Program-made: the position numbers and the translations under genes
From: Planctomycetota bacterium
GTDB lineage: Bacteria > Planctomycetota > UBA1135
Length of the DNA: 41,593 nt
Assembly: GCA_002705055.1 (NCBI GenBank)
Contig: PAHY01000001.1
Span: 1-41,593, forward strand
Direction of reading: 5' to 3'
Notes under the pieces: model-generated
Told to the model about the DNA's origin: nothing
The model's database searches: none
The model's input: only the letters and a program-made list of their open reading frames with translations
Shown here: positions 6,809 to 14,241 of the stretch, piece by piece
Layout: each line of letters begins with the position of its first letter
How positions within the stretch are numbered: position 1 is the stretch's first letter

Positions 6809-9800
6809 CTACTCCGGCAGCGTCAACGTGCGCTCGACCCAGCGCTTGCTTGGGTCTGGCAGGACGCGGCCGAGCGACTGCCCATCGACGTAGATCGTCG
6901 GCCCGTCGGCAGGCATGGCGTCCAGGCTCACCCAACCGTGCTCGTCCGTCACCAACTCCCACATGTTGCTCGGTGCACCCGAAACCCGACTTGAAGTCTG
7001 CGCGCGCAGCGGCTGGTGAGTTGCCGGAGCCCCGCTGGCGTGGAGTAGGCGGAGGCGGATGCCATGGGGATCGCCCGTGAGCGCGACCACCTGCCGGGTT
7101 CCGGACGCGACCTCGAAGCCCGGCTCCAGGCGGATCGAGAACATCGCTTCTTTTTCCCTGACCGGAGGGATGTAGTCGACTTCGATAGGTCCCGGCGGGA
7201 TGCCCGGGGCCTCGAAGCGACCCAGCTCGTCGACCAGGAACGCACCGAAGGTGGTGCGGGTGGTGTACCACTGATCGAACTGGCCCCGAGGAGGCAGCGT
7301 CAAGCGCAGGTACACATGCCCGCCAGATACAGGCCCCGCGGGCGTGTGGATGGTCCCTTCGACGGTGGCAGGCTTGAGGTCGCTCAGATCCATCTCCAGC
7401 TCGACTGTCTTGCCACCGCGGAGGCTGACGGTGCCGAAGCTACCTGGCCAGAGGAGCGTGCCTCCGCTCGCACCGCTCCCATTTGCGTCCTTCACCCGAT
7501 TGCCCATCGCAAACTGCACGGCATAGTCGCCGGGGGGCAACTGGTTCGTCTCCGCAACGCCCGTGGAATCAAAGGGCACGGCCTCAATCCGACGGTCGGG
7601 ATCGGCGAGTGAGAACAGCGTGACCTGAGGGATCGGCCACTCGGTCGGCTCGGTGAGCGTGACGCGCAGCACCGCAGGGGGGTCAACCCGCACCGTGGAG
7701 ACCTGCCCGGTGACCGGCGTCCAAGGATCGACCCAGGTTTCGACGTGATTGCCCGTGATGCGCAGGAACATGGGAACGCTCGGGTCCCCCCAGACAGTGG
7801 CGGTGCCATCTGCGCTCGTGACCGCTTCGCTGAGAAGAAGAGGCTGCGTGAGACCGTTGACTTGCTGATCCGGGCGCAGCCGGGTGGGGCGAGGGCGGAA
7901 ATGGCTGGGCAGCGGATGAGAGGCGCCATCCAGCGTCAACACCTGGACATGGCTTCCAACAATCGGCACCCCAGCGGAGTCTTCGACGCGCAAGGTGTAC
8001 TCCGTGAGCGGCGGCAGTTTGACCTGAATGGGGTGGCCGACGGCTGGGAGTTGATCGACGCGCAGCCACTCGCCTGGGCCCACGCCGGGCTGGCTGGGAA
8101 TCACCGCGAGCCAGAACGGAGGTTGGGGGACCGACTCGATCGTCAGCGCGCCACCCTCGTGTGTCCCTCCGTGCTGCCAATCGGAGCTACTCCAGCTCTG
8201 TTGGTTGCCACTGCGAATGGCTTGCGTGAGGACCGCGAAGGACTCGACCGGAGCCCCCGTTGGTTCCTCGACGACGACGATGTCCAAGTTCGGGCGTCGG
8301 TCCAGGGTGATGACCAGATCATGAGTGTCCCACTCGATCCAGTCCTCGCCTTGCCAGGGTTCGGTGACGCCGCCGCGAGTATGCAGTTGGATGGGCCCGG
8401 CGTTCCCGACTCGCTCAATGCGGAAGCTGCCATCCTCGCGCGTCCAGGAAGACATCATGCGCCCGCTCCTGGAAACAGCGGCCTCGCCGATCAGGTAAGC
8501 ACCGCGAATGGGTTCCCCGGCCGCATCGACGACTTTGCCGCGAATTTCCTTCACCTTGTAGACCACGACCTCGAGAGGCCGGGGCAGACCCTGCTCGGAG
8601 ACTTCGAAGCGAGCCGGATCGCGGAGCGCATATCCCTTGCGTCTGCTTGAGAGTCGCAGCGGGTAGGTCCCCGGAGGAACCGGCACACTGAAAGTAAACT
8701 CACCATTTGAGTCGCTCTCCCCGCCCCGCGCGTCATTCGCTGCCATGTCTGTCGCAATGGGTAGCGGTAGATCACTCGCGAGCAGGTACAGACCCTCGAC
8801 GGGCTGGCCACCCTCGTCGACGACTCTCCCCTGAATAACGTGTCCCGGAGTGAGTCGGATTTCGCCGAGATCGGTTTTTGTACCCGCGAACAACTTGTCC
8901 GAGATCGAGGACCAGCGCGCAGTGCGCGGTGCGTAGCCCTCGGGTTCGATGCTGATCGAGAGCTGCATTCCCTTGTGCTCTTCGAACTCCAGCATGAATG
9001 CGCCGGAAGCATCGGTGTGCAGGTCATCGGGATGCATCCAGTCCGGATTGGGATACCGCGCCATGGCCTCGTCGTTCGAGGCGCGGAAATGCACCTTGAC
9101 CAGGGCATGGACCAGGGGCGCGCCCGTCTGATCATCGATGCAGCGCCCCAGGATGCGCACCAGCTGGTCGCTCTCGACCGTGGCAAGGTTGCCCCGCTCT
9201 TCACCACGAGCTTCCGCCGGCGCCCGATCACCTCCTCCGTCCGTCGTCGGCAACGCGACGTCGCCCTCCAGCTGCGCGGCCAGTGTTGCCGAGTTGCGTT
9301 CCTGATCCAGCGTGTCGGTCGGCTCTGGCCCATACAGCGCAGCACCGACCACGATGCTGGCGGCGACGAGGCCGGTGACAATGAGCAGGGGCTTGGCCAA
9401 CGACTCGGCAGGCGCAGGGTTGAAAGCCGGCGGTGCGGGCGCGAATGGCCCCGCGGCGGTCAGGCAAAGCGCGAAAGACTGATCCCCGTAGCGGGAGCTT
9501 AGTAGTTTGCGCAGGCGCTCACGTCCGCGCCGCAGGTGGCTCAGGACGGTCGACTTGGGAACCTTCAGTTGACTGGCGATCTGCTGGGTCGACAGTCCGT
9601 CGAAGTAGTGCAGAAGCAGCGCGTGGCGGTAGGGCTCTTCGAGATCGCGCAAACTGCGGACCAACGCTTCGTGTGCTTCGGTTCGCTCGAGCAGCTCCTC
9701 CGGCGTGGTGGACGAATCTCGAGTCTTCGCCCCTCGATCCGCCGCGCGTGCGACGCGTTGCCTCTGGCTTGTCTCACGGCGGTAGTGATCCGCAGAGCGC

Positions 9801-9994
9801 ATGCGTAGTGCGCCGGACAGCCAGCTCGCCAAGTTGCGGCGATGACGCGGCGGTTGCTCCAGAACGCGCAGCCATGTTTCCTGTACGACATCGTCACGGT
9901 CCCACTCGGCGGCGAGGCGTCCTGCGAGTTGCTGCAGCTGTGGCGCGTAATCAAGCAGCTCCTCAATAGGAATCGGTCTGTCAGAATTCGTCAT
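6809..9994 (-). CDS. Membrane-tethered ECF sigma factor fused to carboxypeptidase-regulatory-like repeats
   Basis: A 1,061-residue fusion. Residues ~15-165 are an ECF sigma factor: region 2 with WDRDDVVQETWLRVLEQ and region 4 with LSTQQIASQLKVPKSTVLSHLRRGRERLR. A Pro/Ala-rich linker leads to one membrane helix at ~202-221 (LLIVTGLVAASIVVGAALYG). The remaining ~840 residues are a series of beta-sandwich units with recurring patterns such as GRVVDEGGQPVEGLYL, GKVVDAAGEPIRGAYL and VEGTIHTPAGPVSGGHVYL, typical of CarboxypepD-regulatory-like domains. The sigma part would face the cytoplasm and the repeats the periplasm. Such fusions are known mainly from Planctomycetota; how the tethered factor reaches promoters is not established. 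Third-position GC looks lower than in fadIJ. Same strand as the unknown secreted protein, which ends 48 bases upstream. Confidence 0.88.
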   Translation of the reverse strand: MTNSDRPIPIEELLDYAPQLQQLAGRLAAEWDRDDVVQETWLRVLEQPPRHRRNLASWLSGALRMRSADHYRRETSQRQRVARAADRGAKTRDSSTTPEELLERTEAHEALVRSLRDLEEPYRHALLLHYFDGLSTQQIASQLKVPKSTVLSHLRRGRERLRKLLSSRYGDQSFALCLTAAGPFAPAPPAFNPAPAESLAKPLLIVTGLVAASIVVGAALYGPEPTDTLDQERNSATLAAQLEGDVALPTTDGGGDRAPAEARGEERGNLATVESDQLVRILGRCIDDQTGAPLVHALVKVHFRASNDEAMARYPNPDWMHPDDLHTDASGAFMLEFEEHKGMQLSISIEPEGYAPRTARWSSISDKLFAGTKTDLGEIRLTPGHVIQGRVVDEGGQPVEGLYLLASDLPLPIATDMAANDARGGESDSNGEFTFSVPVPPGTYPLRLSSRRKGYALRDPARFEVSEQGLPRPLEVVVYKVKEIRGKVVDAAGEPIRGAYLIGEAAVSRSGRMMSSWTREDGSFRIERVGNAGPIQLHTRGGVTEPWQGEDWIEWDTHDLVITLDRRPNLDIVVVEEPTGAPVESFAVLTQAIRSGNQQSWSSSDWQHGGTHEGGALTIESVPQPPFWLAVIPSQPGVGPGEWLRVDQLPAVGHPIQVKLPPLTEYTLRVEDSAGVPIVGSHVQVLTLDGASHPLPSHFRPRPTRLRPDQQVNGLTQPLLLSEAVTSADGTATVWGDPSVPMFLRITGNHVETWVDPWTPVTGQVSTVRVDPPAVLRVTLTEPTEWPIPQVTLFSLADPDRRIEAVPFDSTGVAETNQLPPGDYAVQFAMGNRVKDANGSGASGGTLLWPGSFGTVSLRGGKTVELEMDLSDLKPATVEGTIHTPAGPVSGGHVYLRLTLPPRGQFDQWYTTRTTFGAFLVDELGRFEAPGIPPGPIEVDYIPPVREKEAMFSIRLEPGFEVASGTRQVVALTGDPHGIRLRLLHASGAPATHQPLRAQTSSRVSGAPSNMWELVTDEHGWVSLDAMPADGPTIYVDGQSLGRVLPDPSKRWVERTLTLPE

Positions 9995-10042
9995 TCAAGG
10001 AGACAACCCGACGGAAACAGACTTGAACGCACAAAATTCCAA

Positions 10043-12841
10043 CTAGCGCCCCCAGTAGCGAAGCTGTTCCTTGATCGCGTCCGAGCCGTGCTCGCGGACG
10101 GTATCGAGCAGGCCCTCGATGCGGCCCTGGTCCACCTGGAGGCCCTGGCGCTCGAGGGCTCGGGCGAGCTGCAGCGCGAGGTCGGCGTCCACCGGGTCTT
10201 CGAGCAGGGCTGCCTCGAGCGGCTGGATCAGCTCGGTCATCGGCGCCACATCCTTCGCAAGACTCCAGGCCGCCTCGGCCCAGTTCAACAGATCGATGGG
10301 CTGGCCGTGCCCGGACTCCCAGGCAGTCCGCGCCGCGCGGTAGCGCAGATCGGGCTGGTTGGCGATCGCGAGCAGTCGATAGGCGTGCTCACGCAGGTGC
10401 GCATTGGCCGGCTCGCGGCCGAAGAGCTGGATCAGGTCATCGCTTCCTTCCAGCACCGCCGTCTGCACCAGGGCGTGGAGATCAGGAAGCTGCTCGGCGG
10501 CGTCGAGCATCGCTCGAGCACTGTTCCCGACCCAGAGAGTGCGGCCGTTCCGCATCTCTGCGATTTCGGTCGCGACTTTCCACCACTCCCCCTCATAGCT
10601 GGCGGCGCTGCGCAGGATCTCCTCGGGGTGCAGTCCGAGCACGTCCAGCCGGTCCAGCGGGATGCCGCTGCGATGCGCCGAGGCCGAGGGCGGTCCCGGC
10701 AGGTGCTCTCCTCCTTGATCGATCACGAAGCGCATGATCATGGCACTCAGCAGCCACTGGCTTGCCTCACTGAGTCCTTCGCGCGTGCAGTGCCGCACGA
10801 TCCAACGGTCCAGCTGCTTCGCATGGCGCGGGAGCGGCGTGCCGGTGCGGGCCTCGCAGGCCGCATCAGCCCGGGCCAGCGCGGCTTCCCACGCGGACCA
10901 CGGGGTCGCACTGCCTGGAAGAGGGCGAGCCTGCTCGGCGATGGCATCCAGGTCTTCGGCGCTCGCGGCACCGAAGCGCCGCTTCCATTCCTTCAGCTCT
11001 TCCATCGGCATGCGCAGCAGCGCGAACTGCGGCTCGCTGGGTTTGAAGGCGGGAGGCGTTTCGAAGGGGCTGACGAAGGTCACGACGCCATCCGCAGCCA
11101 GGTCGACGGGTTTGATGTCGAGATCGATGAGCAGCTCCAAGGCGCCGTCGGCGTGCAGGTAGTAGAGACCCTCCTCGCCGCCAAGAGGTGTGCCTTGAAC
11201 CAGCCAGCCGTGCGGGGCCGGCGCGTGCGACTGCACCCAATCCCATTCCCCGAGCTCGGTCAGATTGCCGCCGACCGCGTCGAAGCAGTGCATCTTCGTG
11301 CCCTGCCGCCCGACCTGGCTCGTGACGACCAGGATGAGATTGCAGTCGAGGTCCTCCTGCAGGGATCGGACGCTGCCGAAGGGAATGCGCGTCGAGTCGT
11401 TGTCCCTGCCGCGGTCGCGTACGACGAGCTCGGCATGGCCGGGCCCTCTCGACCACCAGTCGCCGGGGACGTAGCCGCGCGCGTGGTTGCGAGCGATGAC
11501 CACCGTTCCGACCGGGCCGGCCGCCAGCGCATCGGCTTCGATGCGCGTCAGCTTGGCGCCATCCTCGCGCAGCGTGCGCACTTCGTCGTCTTCGTTGAGG
11601 AAGAGCAGGACCCCGCGGACCACCGCCCCGTCATGGGACCAGCCGATCTTCGCTTCCTGCACTTGGGTCGTGCCGGAATCGGGGTAGAGCGTGTAGGCGA
11701 AGGGGCGCCCCAGGCCGGTGTAGTGATCGCCGACGCGATACACCGCATCGACGTACTCGGGCAGGTCGCCCAGCTTCTCGCAGGCTTCGAGAAAGGCCAG
11801 CTCGTCCTCATCCAAGGGATCGGGCGGCGGCGGGAGAGCGACCTGGGTATCGGGGAGTCCGGCAAACTGGACCGAGGCGAGCAATCGATCCACCATCCAG
11901 TTCAGGTCGCTGGGCTCGCCGGAAACGCGGAAGCTGGCAAGAGCCTGCGAGTCGGGGCCCGTTGGAATCACCGCGAGGTGCGCGTGCGCCTGAGAGAAGG
12001 TGCCGATCTTGTAGCGGCAAAGCACGCCTTCGCGCCCGTCGACCTCGAGCGGGACCCGCTCGAAGAAGCTGGTCGCGCCGTACTCCTCTTCCAGCTCGGC
12101 ACGTCCCGCCGCGATCGCCGCGCCGAGCGAACCGTACGAAGCGGCTTGGATGCGGCAGCGCACCCGCCGATCCATCGAGACCAACTCGAGGAGTTCGTCC
12201 GGCGCGACGTGCGCGGTATTCCACAGGCCGGGGGAGTAGTCCAGGCTCAGGCTCGCGGAGTCGCCCAGCTCGAGCTTGAGGGGGCGCGGGGCGACCTCCT
12301 GCGTCCAGGCATCGTCCGCATCCGGGAAGCGAAAACCCGCCATCACCTGTTCAAGCGCTTCTTTCCCCAGGCTGGCTTGCCGGCCTTCACTGACCGCCGC
12401 GACCGCGAAGCTGAGGCCGTACTCGCCGACGACGCCCATGCGTACGGTGATGTTCTCGCCATCCAACTCGCCCAGCCCCGTCACGACGCAGAGACTGCGG
12501 CGGTCCACGGGAAGGATGAACTCCTCGTCGGTTGGCTGAAGGCCACCGAAGGTCTGGAAGACTGTCAGCAGCGTGCGGGCCGCGTTGAAATCACCGCTCG
12601 CGGGAACAGCTTTGTCCTGAACCTGGAGGATCGCGATGGTCGTGCCCTTGAACTTCCCGCGGTGCTCGAGTTCGATCCGATCCGGCCGCGCTGCGCCGGA
12701 GCGGTACCAGCCATCCGCGAGCAGGATCTCTGCGCCCTGTTCGCCGACCGGAAAGGGGCCGGGATCCGGGCGATTGATCGTCCAGACCATCGCGACGAAG
12801 GCGACGATCAGGAGCAAAGCAAGTCGAGTGGGGGAGAGCAT
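10043..12841 (-). CDS. Large exported or membrane-anchored protein of unknown function
   Basis: A 932-residue protein from the chosen ATG, beginning with an N-terminal hydrophobic segment (RLALLLIVAFVAMVW) that acts as signal peptide or anchor. An in-frame ATG at 12874 would add 11 residues and has AGGA ten bases upstream, so the start is open. Residues ~30-175 and ~185-310 look like two related alpha/beta units ending in phrases such as AGFRFP and LASVQF, reminiscent of DUF1795/PsbP-like domains. A central beta-rich region follows (e.g. TLYPDSGTTQVQEAKIGWSH) that could be propeller-like. The last ~250 residues are helical, with TPR-like character. No enzyme motif is recognised. It precedes the sigma fusion gene on the same strand and is divergent from the flavin reductase. 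Confidence 0.72.
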   Translation of the reverse strand: MLSPTRLALLLIVAFVAMVWTINRPDPGPFPVGEQGAEILLADGWYRSGAARPDRIELEHRGKFKGTTIAILQVQDKAVPASGDFNAARTLLTVFQTFGGLQPTDEEFILPVDRRSLCVVTGLGELDGENITVRMGVVGEYGLSFAVAAVSEGRQASLGKEALEQVMAGFRFPDADDAWTQEVAPRPLKLELGDSASLSLDYSPGLWNTAHVAPDELLELVSMDRRVRCRIQAASYGSLGAAIAAGRAELEEEYGATSFFERVPLEVDGREGVLCRYKIGTFSQAHAHLAVIPTGPDSQALASFRVSGEPSDLNWMVDRLLASVQFAGLPDTQVALPPPPDPLDEDELAFLEACEKLGDLPEYVDAVYRVGDHYTGLGRPFAYTLYPDSGTTQVQEAKIGWSHDGAVVRGVLLFLNEDDEVRTLREDGAKLTRIEADALAAGPVGTVVIARNHARGYVPGDWWSRGPGHAELVVRDRGRDNDSTRIPFGSVRSLQEDLDCNLILVVTSQVGRQGTKMHCFDAVGGNLTELGEWDWVQSHAPAPHGWLVQGTPLGGEEGLYYLHADGALELLIDLDIKPVDLAADGVVTFVSPFETPPAFKPSEPQFALLRMPMEELKEWKRRFGAASAEDLDAIAEQARPLPGSATPWSAWEAALARADAACEARTGTPLPRHAKQLDRWIVRHCTREGLSEASQWLLSAMIMRFVIDQGGEHLPGPPSASAHRSGIPLDRLDVLGLHPEEILRSAASYEGEWWKVATEIAEMRNGRTLWVGNSARAMLDAAEQLPDLHALVQTAVLEGSDDLIQLFGREPANAHLREHAYRLLAIANQPDLRYRAARTAWESGHGQPIDLLNWAEAAWSLAKDVAPMTELIQPLEAALLEDPVDADLALQLARALERQGLQVDQGRIEGLLDTVREHGSDAIKEQLRYWGR

Positions 12842-12905
12842 GCAGCGGACTGGAAAGAAGTGGCTCCTTGGCATACTAGCCTGATCCTGTGAACCGCCTT
12901 TGCCG

Positions 12906-13520
12906 ATGACCGAGGTCCTGCTCCCCTCCGAGCTCTCGCCGAGCCGCAACTACTTCCTGCTGACCAGCCTGCTGGTGCCGCGGCCGATCGCCTGGGTGAG
13001 CACGCGCTCGGCGGCAGGGGTGGTCAACGTGGCGCCGTTCTCGTTCTATGGCGGCATCTCGGGCAATCCACCCATCCTCGGGCTGGGGATCGGGCGGCGC
13101 GCGGATGGTCGGCCCAAGGACACCGCGCGCAACGCGATCGAGACCGGCGAGTTCGTGGTGCACCTCGTCGAGGAGGACCAGGTCGAAGCGATGGTCGGCT
13201 GCTCCGCCGAGCTCGAGCCGGAGGTGTCCGAGGCGGAGGCGCTGGGCCTCGTGCTCGAAGACTCCCGCTTGGTCCAGCCGCCCTCGCTGGCCCGGGCGCG
13301 GGTCCGACTCGAGTGTCGGCTGCACCAGCACCAGGAGGTCGGAAACGGGCCGGTCGACTTCCTGATGGGGGAGGTCGTGGCCTTCGTGCTGGCCGAGGGC
13401 TTGCTCGATGAAGCCGGTCGGGTCGACGAAGAGCAGTTGCAGCCGGTCTCCCGGCTAGGGGGCGCCTGGTATGCCCCGGTGCGGGATCGTTTCCGTGCGC
13501 AACGCCCTACAAATAAGTGA
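12906..13520 (+). CDS. Flavin reductase-like FMN-binding split-barrel protein
   Basis: A 204-residue protein of the flavin reductase / FMN-binding split-barrel family. Characteristic are the N-terminal RNYFLLTSLLVPRPIAWVST, the flavin-contact stretch NVAPFSFYGGISGNPPILGLGI, and DTARNAIETGEFVVHLV. Members bind FMN and reduce it, or use it, with NAD(P)H. The partner here is unknown. ATG 12906 is preferred over an in-frame TTG two codons upstream. A short GC-rich hairpin with four Ts follows the stop, so the gene is probably transcribed alone, between the divergent secreted-protein gene and the separately controlled tetR-fadE operon. Confidence 0.88.
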   Translation: MTEVLLPSELSPSRNYFLLTSLLVPRPIAWVSTRSAAGVVNVAPFSFYGGISGNPPILGLGIGRRADGRPKDTARNAIETGEFVVHLVEEDQVEAMVGCSAELEPEVSEAEALGLVLEDSRLVQPPSLARARVRLECRLHQHQEVGNGPVDFLMGEVVAFVLAEGLLDEAGRVDEEQLQPVSRLGGAWYAPVRDRFRAQRPTNK

Positions 13521-13541
13521 GATAGGGAGAATCAGTCAGAT

Positions 13542-13561
13542 CCGGCTGGAGCCGGGCTTTT
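13542..13561 (+). terminator. Intrinsic terminator after the flavin reductase gene
   Basis: CCGGC (13542-13546), loop TGGA and GCCGG (13551-13555) form a short strong stem, followed by GC and TTTT (13558-13561). It separates the flavin reductase transcript from the tetR operator that begins seven bases later. Confidence 0.6.
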
Positions 13562-13567
13562 CTCTGA

Positions 13568-13596
13568 CTTAACAGTGTAAACTTAACGCCGTCAAC
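13568..13596. promoter_or_regulatory. Probable TetR-family operator in the tetR-fadE promoter
   Basis: The block shares 26 of 28 bases with the one in front of fadI. It has the same two palindromic half-units (TTAACAGTGTAA and TTAACGCCGTCAA) 14 bases apart, and lies 31-59 bases upstream of the tetR ATG. Presence at both the regulator and a pathway gene is the classic sign of a self-regulating local repressor. Confidence 0.82.
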
Positions 13597-13626
13597 CGAT
13601 AGAGAGAGACGAGCGGTCCCGCTCCG

Positions 13627-14241
13627 ATGTTCATGGCCCGCGCCAAGCCCAGCAAGGAACTCCGCGCCTCCATCCTCGATGAGGCGCGCCAGACCCTCGT
13701 CGCCGAGGGCTACCGGGCGCTTTCCATGCGCCGGATCGCGCGGGCGGTCGGCTGCACGGCCACCAGCATCTACCTCCACTTCCGCGACAAGGACGACCTG
13801 CTCCACGCGCTGATTCACGAGGGGCTGGAGCGCCTGCACGAGCAGCTGCTCGCCTCGGTGGACGGCATCGAGGATCCGCTGCGTCGCTGCCAGCGGCTCT
13901 GTCGCTCCTACCTCGAGTTCGCGCTCGAGAATCGCGAGTACTACGAGGTCATCTTCTCGCTTCACCCCGAACACATGAAGCGCTACCCGCAGGCGCTTTA
14001 CCGTCGGGCGCGCGAGAACCTGGAGTACTTCGCCGATGCCCTCGCCGCCGCCGCCGGCCGCGCCGGAGATCGGCGCGACGAGGACATCCTCCACGCCCAC
14101 GTGATCTGGGCGCAGCTGCACGGTGCAGTCAGCCTGCACCTCGACGAACGACTCGACTTCCGCATCGACGTGCTCGCCTTTCTCGACGCGGCGGTCGCCA
14201 ACGCGCTCTGCGCGGTTCCTCATCCGGACGAACAGGAATGA
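13627..14241 (+). CDS. TetR-family transcriptional repressor, probable fatty-acid degradation regulator
   Basis: A 204-residue TetR protein. The N-terminal DNA-binding domain (residues ~9-55) shows ILDEARQTLVAEGYRALSMR, the helix-turn-helix RRIARAVGCTATSIYLHF and the following RDKDDLLHALI. The remaining helical domain has no diagnostic motif but resembles TetR proteins with a WHG-type C-terminal domain (YLEFALENREYYEVIF). Its TGA overlaps the fadE ATG (ATGA), so repressor and acyl-CoA dehydrogenase are co-translated. The operator upstream recurs at fadI. An acyl-CoA ligand is therefore likely, by analogy with other TetR regulators of beta-oxidation, but it is inferred. A second ATG two codons in (13633) is equally possible as start. 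Confidence 0.9.
   Translation: MFMARAKPSKELRASILDEARQTLVAEGYRALSMRRIARAVGCTATSIYLHFRDKDDLLHALIHEGLERLHEQLLASVDGIEDPLRRCQRLCRSYLEFALENREYYEVIFSLHPEHMKRYPQALYRRARENLEYFADALAAAAGRAGDRRDEDILHAHVIWAQLHGAVSLHLDERLDFRIDVLAFLDAAVANALCAVPHPDEQE

Noticed and set aside
9842..12892. 1,016-codon open frame on the plus strand
   Set aside because: Mirror frame of the secreted-protein gene and the sigma fusion start; low-complexity composition and no motif.
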